NCBI GenBank assembly: GCA_000181795.3
Contig: CM012954.1
Coordinates: 799,249 to 863,248 of the forward strand
From: Trichinella spiralis
Taxonomy: Eukaryota; Nematoda; Enoplea; Trichinellida; Trichinellidae
Length of the DNA: 64,000 nt
Direction of reading: 5' to 3'
The position numbers and the translations under genes were made by a program. This document shows positions 61,401 to 64,000 of this stretch, one piece after another (the stretch's first letter is position 1; each line of letters starts with the position of its first letter). The notes beneath the pieces were generated by a model. The model saw only the letters and a list, made by a program, of their open reading frames with translations. It was not told the origin of the DNA and searched no databases.

Positions 61401-64000
61401 AATCAGCGTCATTTATGCATGAACAAAGCACATATTGTTATGATCATTATTAGCATGCAATAAAGTAGAAAATAGTAAAGAATGAAGTACACATATCATA
61501 TAGCGTTTTTCATAATAGAAAAGCATGAGTATTTGAAATTATAATTACATTTTGTAAATTAGAAAAAGAAATCAATTGAAAAGAATGTTTTGACTTGAAG
61601 TTAGCAACGAGATTTTTGAAAAAATAATGAATTTTTGTTAATATAAAAATCAACATACATTTCACGTAAAAAATTAAGTTATTTACATAAAAATTACATT
61701 CTGCCAAATTTTTAATCACATGATTTAACAAAAAAATAATAAGAATCATATAAGAACGGTGCATTGAAAAATAAATGAAATTAATATGTAAATTTGGATT
61801 ATTTAAAACACACTTTTCAACTATTTTACAATCCAAACACATTTCTCATTCTTTTAAGCTATAAGAAGTTATAAGTTGTATATAAGCTTATAAGAAATTT
61901 TTTTTTCATCGTCAACCTTAGTCGTATAGTTCTCATCATTGAAACGGTGAAACTTTGAAAATTATTTTGAATACAATTTTCCCCCTTAAAAATCATAATA
62001 ATGAGCATTTAAAAATTATATACATAATACCAGCGAAACAAAAACTTACAAGCTGAAACTGAATAGCAACTAAAAGTTCGTCCACAATGAAGCTACTTGT
62101 GTAGCATTGAATTATGTATATACAGTACTCCTGATTAATGTTCTTCAACTTTTTAACTTGTAGGCTACAAAATTTTGATGAATTATTCTTATTGATATGA
62201 ATTATTTTTTGTAATTGTTTTAAAGGTAATCTATAAAGAAAAGCTAAAGCATGAAATTTTCTAGTAACAATTCATAATTCCAAGAAATTGCAAAACTCAT
62301 CTCGTAACAAAATGCTTGCTTATTTTATACAAAATAGAAATTCTATTTAGTATTTTTTCGCACAATGCTGTCGTGAATAATTAAACACTAGAAAATTTGA
62401 GTAATGCGGATATGTTTACAATTGATTTATTAGTAGCTATTTGAAGAGAACGTATCAGAGATTGGTAAAACAGTGAAAATTAAGTTCGGTTCCGTGAAAC
62501 ATTTTTCTTTTTCAAAAAAATAATCAATTTACTTGTCAAATGCTTTCTTTGCTAGTTGCCAAGAACAGAAATAGCTTCGATAGCTGTCATCTTTTTTCGG
62601 TCAGCTTCTTTGTATTGACTTAAAAACTCTTTTAAGTGAATGACGATTTCTGTTTCATTTTTCACTACATCGATTGATTTTATCTTTCTATGTATTTACT
62701 ACATTCACATGTACAAGGATATATTTCCCTTGTTTTTTTTATGTTTTTCATTTACAACTACAATCAATATAGACATATAGATAAATACAAGATGATATTT
62801 ATTTCAAATTTATACATCCGCTTAATGTTGAAACCGTATCGACTGTGAACACTACAATTAAAGATTTATTTGTGTTCTGCTTGCATGTTTGGGAAAAATA
62901 AACGAGGATCCCCAACTGAGAATGTTTACTTGGCTTTTGCCAAACGGATTATAAAAACTGAGAATCAATCAGAACGAAAGGAAAATTGTGCCCGGTCAAG
63001 TGAAGGACACAATGAGCATTGTGGAAGCTTTTATTGGCTTTGACACAATCAGTCAGGATTTGTCATTAGCCTTCTGTTCTTCATTTCAATCAAACACTTG
63101 TATTCATTTCAATAACTACTGCTGTTTAGAAAATCTGAAGATATTTTACAAAATACAAATACTTTATACTTGTTAAAATGACTAATGTTTACAATTGACT
63201 TTAAAGTTAGCGACTTCAATTGAATCTGCATAGGAACATAAAATCATGTGTGACGTAAATTCCAAGTAAGTGTTCAAAGAATTTAGTACATATTTTTCAC
63301 CACATACAGAAAAGTATGCAATTGCAAATATGACATGCTTAAGCATCACTTTAAAAACAATGTATACATATGCATACGTACATGTAATGGTAATAGTGGA
63401 AGAGATTATTGTCTGATCTGTGGATAACTGATGCGATGTAAACACTTTTGTTCATTTTCATTATTTATTACTTTTAAAAGTAGGATTAGCTAATGCAGCT
63501 TAATTCATCAGGACACTTAACAATAATCTATTTCTACCGCATAAACAAAAATACCTTACTGTGGAAAGTTTAGATTTAGTACTGACAACATTGTGTCTGC
63601 AGTTTGATTGTAAACTGAAATTATGAGAATATCCAATTAAAATGGACGTATTTTAATGGATTGTACGCTTTATGGCGTGAGCGCATATATGTGAAGTTCA
63701 GTTAAATGCAAATATAAAGCAATAAACTTTAAATGTAATAAAGTAATAAAGAACGGATGGATTCAGATCACTGAAATTGAAAAAGCACTTCTTTGTTTTA
63801 TTGTCTTTAAATATTTTATGCTTGATTTCAAATTTCAAAAGAGTAAAATTATTTTTAAAAAAATTAATCAGCTATGCATTATAACGAAGGGGTTTTAATG
63901 GTTATCTAATACAAATTGTAGCTTCAACGCATTGCGTGTTAGGTAGGAACAATTCAATCTGTTTGCATGTTGAATTTTCTTTTTTATCATTTAATGTTGG
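55492..64000. other. Long gene-poor stretch
   Basis: About 8.5 kb AT-rich without a supported gene. Short ORFs here lack splice logic or recognisable motifs. The exception in composition is a patch at about 60535-60730, described separately. An ATG-initiated frame at 63012-63176 follows a slightly GC-richer bit but carries no motif. Confidence 0.5.
60535..60730. other. Base-composition island, possible exon or ncRNA
   Basis: About 200 nt near 45-50 percent GC inside surroundings that are close to 30 percent. It contains a 35-codon frame from an ATG near 60553 and no long frame on either strand. It could be a non-coding exon, a structured RNA, a regulatory element or the remnant of an inserted sequence. 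Confidence 0.3.

Noticed and set aside
1-64000. tRNA, rRNA, snRNA, transposon or CRISPR features
   Set aside because: I looked for characteristic boxes, terminal repeats, reverse-transcriptase or transposase motifs and regular spaced repeats and saw none that I could support. A tRNAscan-SE, Infernal and RepeatMasker run would be decisive.

Overview
This window is AT-rich eukaryotic nuclear DNA from a small invertebrate. Genes are split by many short GT-AG introns, mostly about 45-65 nt, plus a few introns of kilobase size. The protein set and style (a divergent globin, a cysteine-rich secreted protein, strong 3' splice sites just upstream of many start codons that suggest spliced-leader trans-splicing) point to a nematode. 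An AT-rich clade I (Trichinella-like) worm is my best guess; that is inference, not proof. No prokaryotic, organellar, viral or CRISPR features were seen.

Layout. 1.8-4.6 kb (-): RFWD3-type E3 ubiquitin ligase with RING, coiled coil and WD40 repeats. 5.1-5.3 kb (+): doubtful small ORF. 6.3-7.2 kb (+): secreted ML-domain lipid-binding protein. 7.9-9.9 kb (-): signal peptide, Ig, EGF and transmembrane protein that reads like a neuregulin, i.e. an ErbB/EGFR ligand; this is the most interesting gene here. 10-18.4 kb: no convincing gene. 18.4-21.7 kb (+): anoctamin (TMEM16). 23.0-24.5 kb (+): small spliced gene of unknown function. 29.5-33.9 kb (+): globin with three candidate first exons. 35.7-41.8 kb (-): complete ACK/TNK2-type tyrosine kinase (SAM-like, kinase, SH3, CRIB, proline-rich tail). 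44.0-44.6 kb (-): intronless ARL2 small GTPase. 46.6-48.5 kb (+): secreted 20-cysteine protein. 50.1-50.6 kb (+): gluconokinase. 50.7-50.9 kb (-): small DMAC1/TMEM261-like membrane protein. 51.5-52.4 kb (-): NAA20, catalytic subunit of NatB. 53.5-55.5 kb (-): mitochondrial-type 3-ketoacyl-CoA thiolase (ACAA2-like). 55.5-64 kb: no supported gene, one base-composition island near 60.6 kb.

The genes are mostly unrelated neighbours, as expected in a eukaryote. One thematic link is that an ErbB-ligand-like gene and an ACK kinase, a family that acts on EGFR signalling, lie about 26 kb apart. Exon models were built by hand from reading frame, GT-AG signals and intron phase. In every multi-exon model listed with full coordinates the phases join without a break; the 5' end of the neuregulin-like gene is unresolved.
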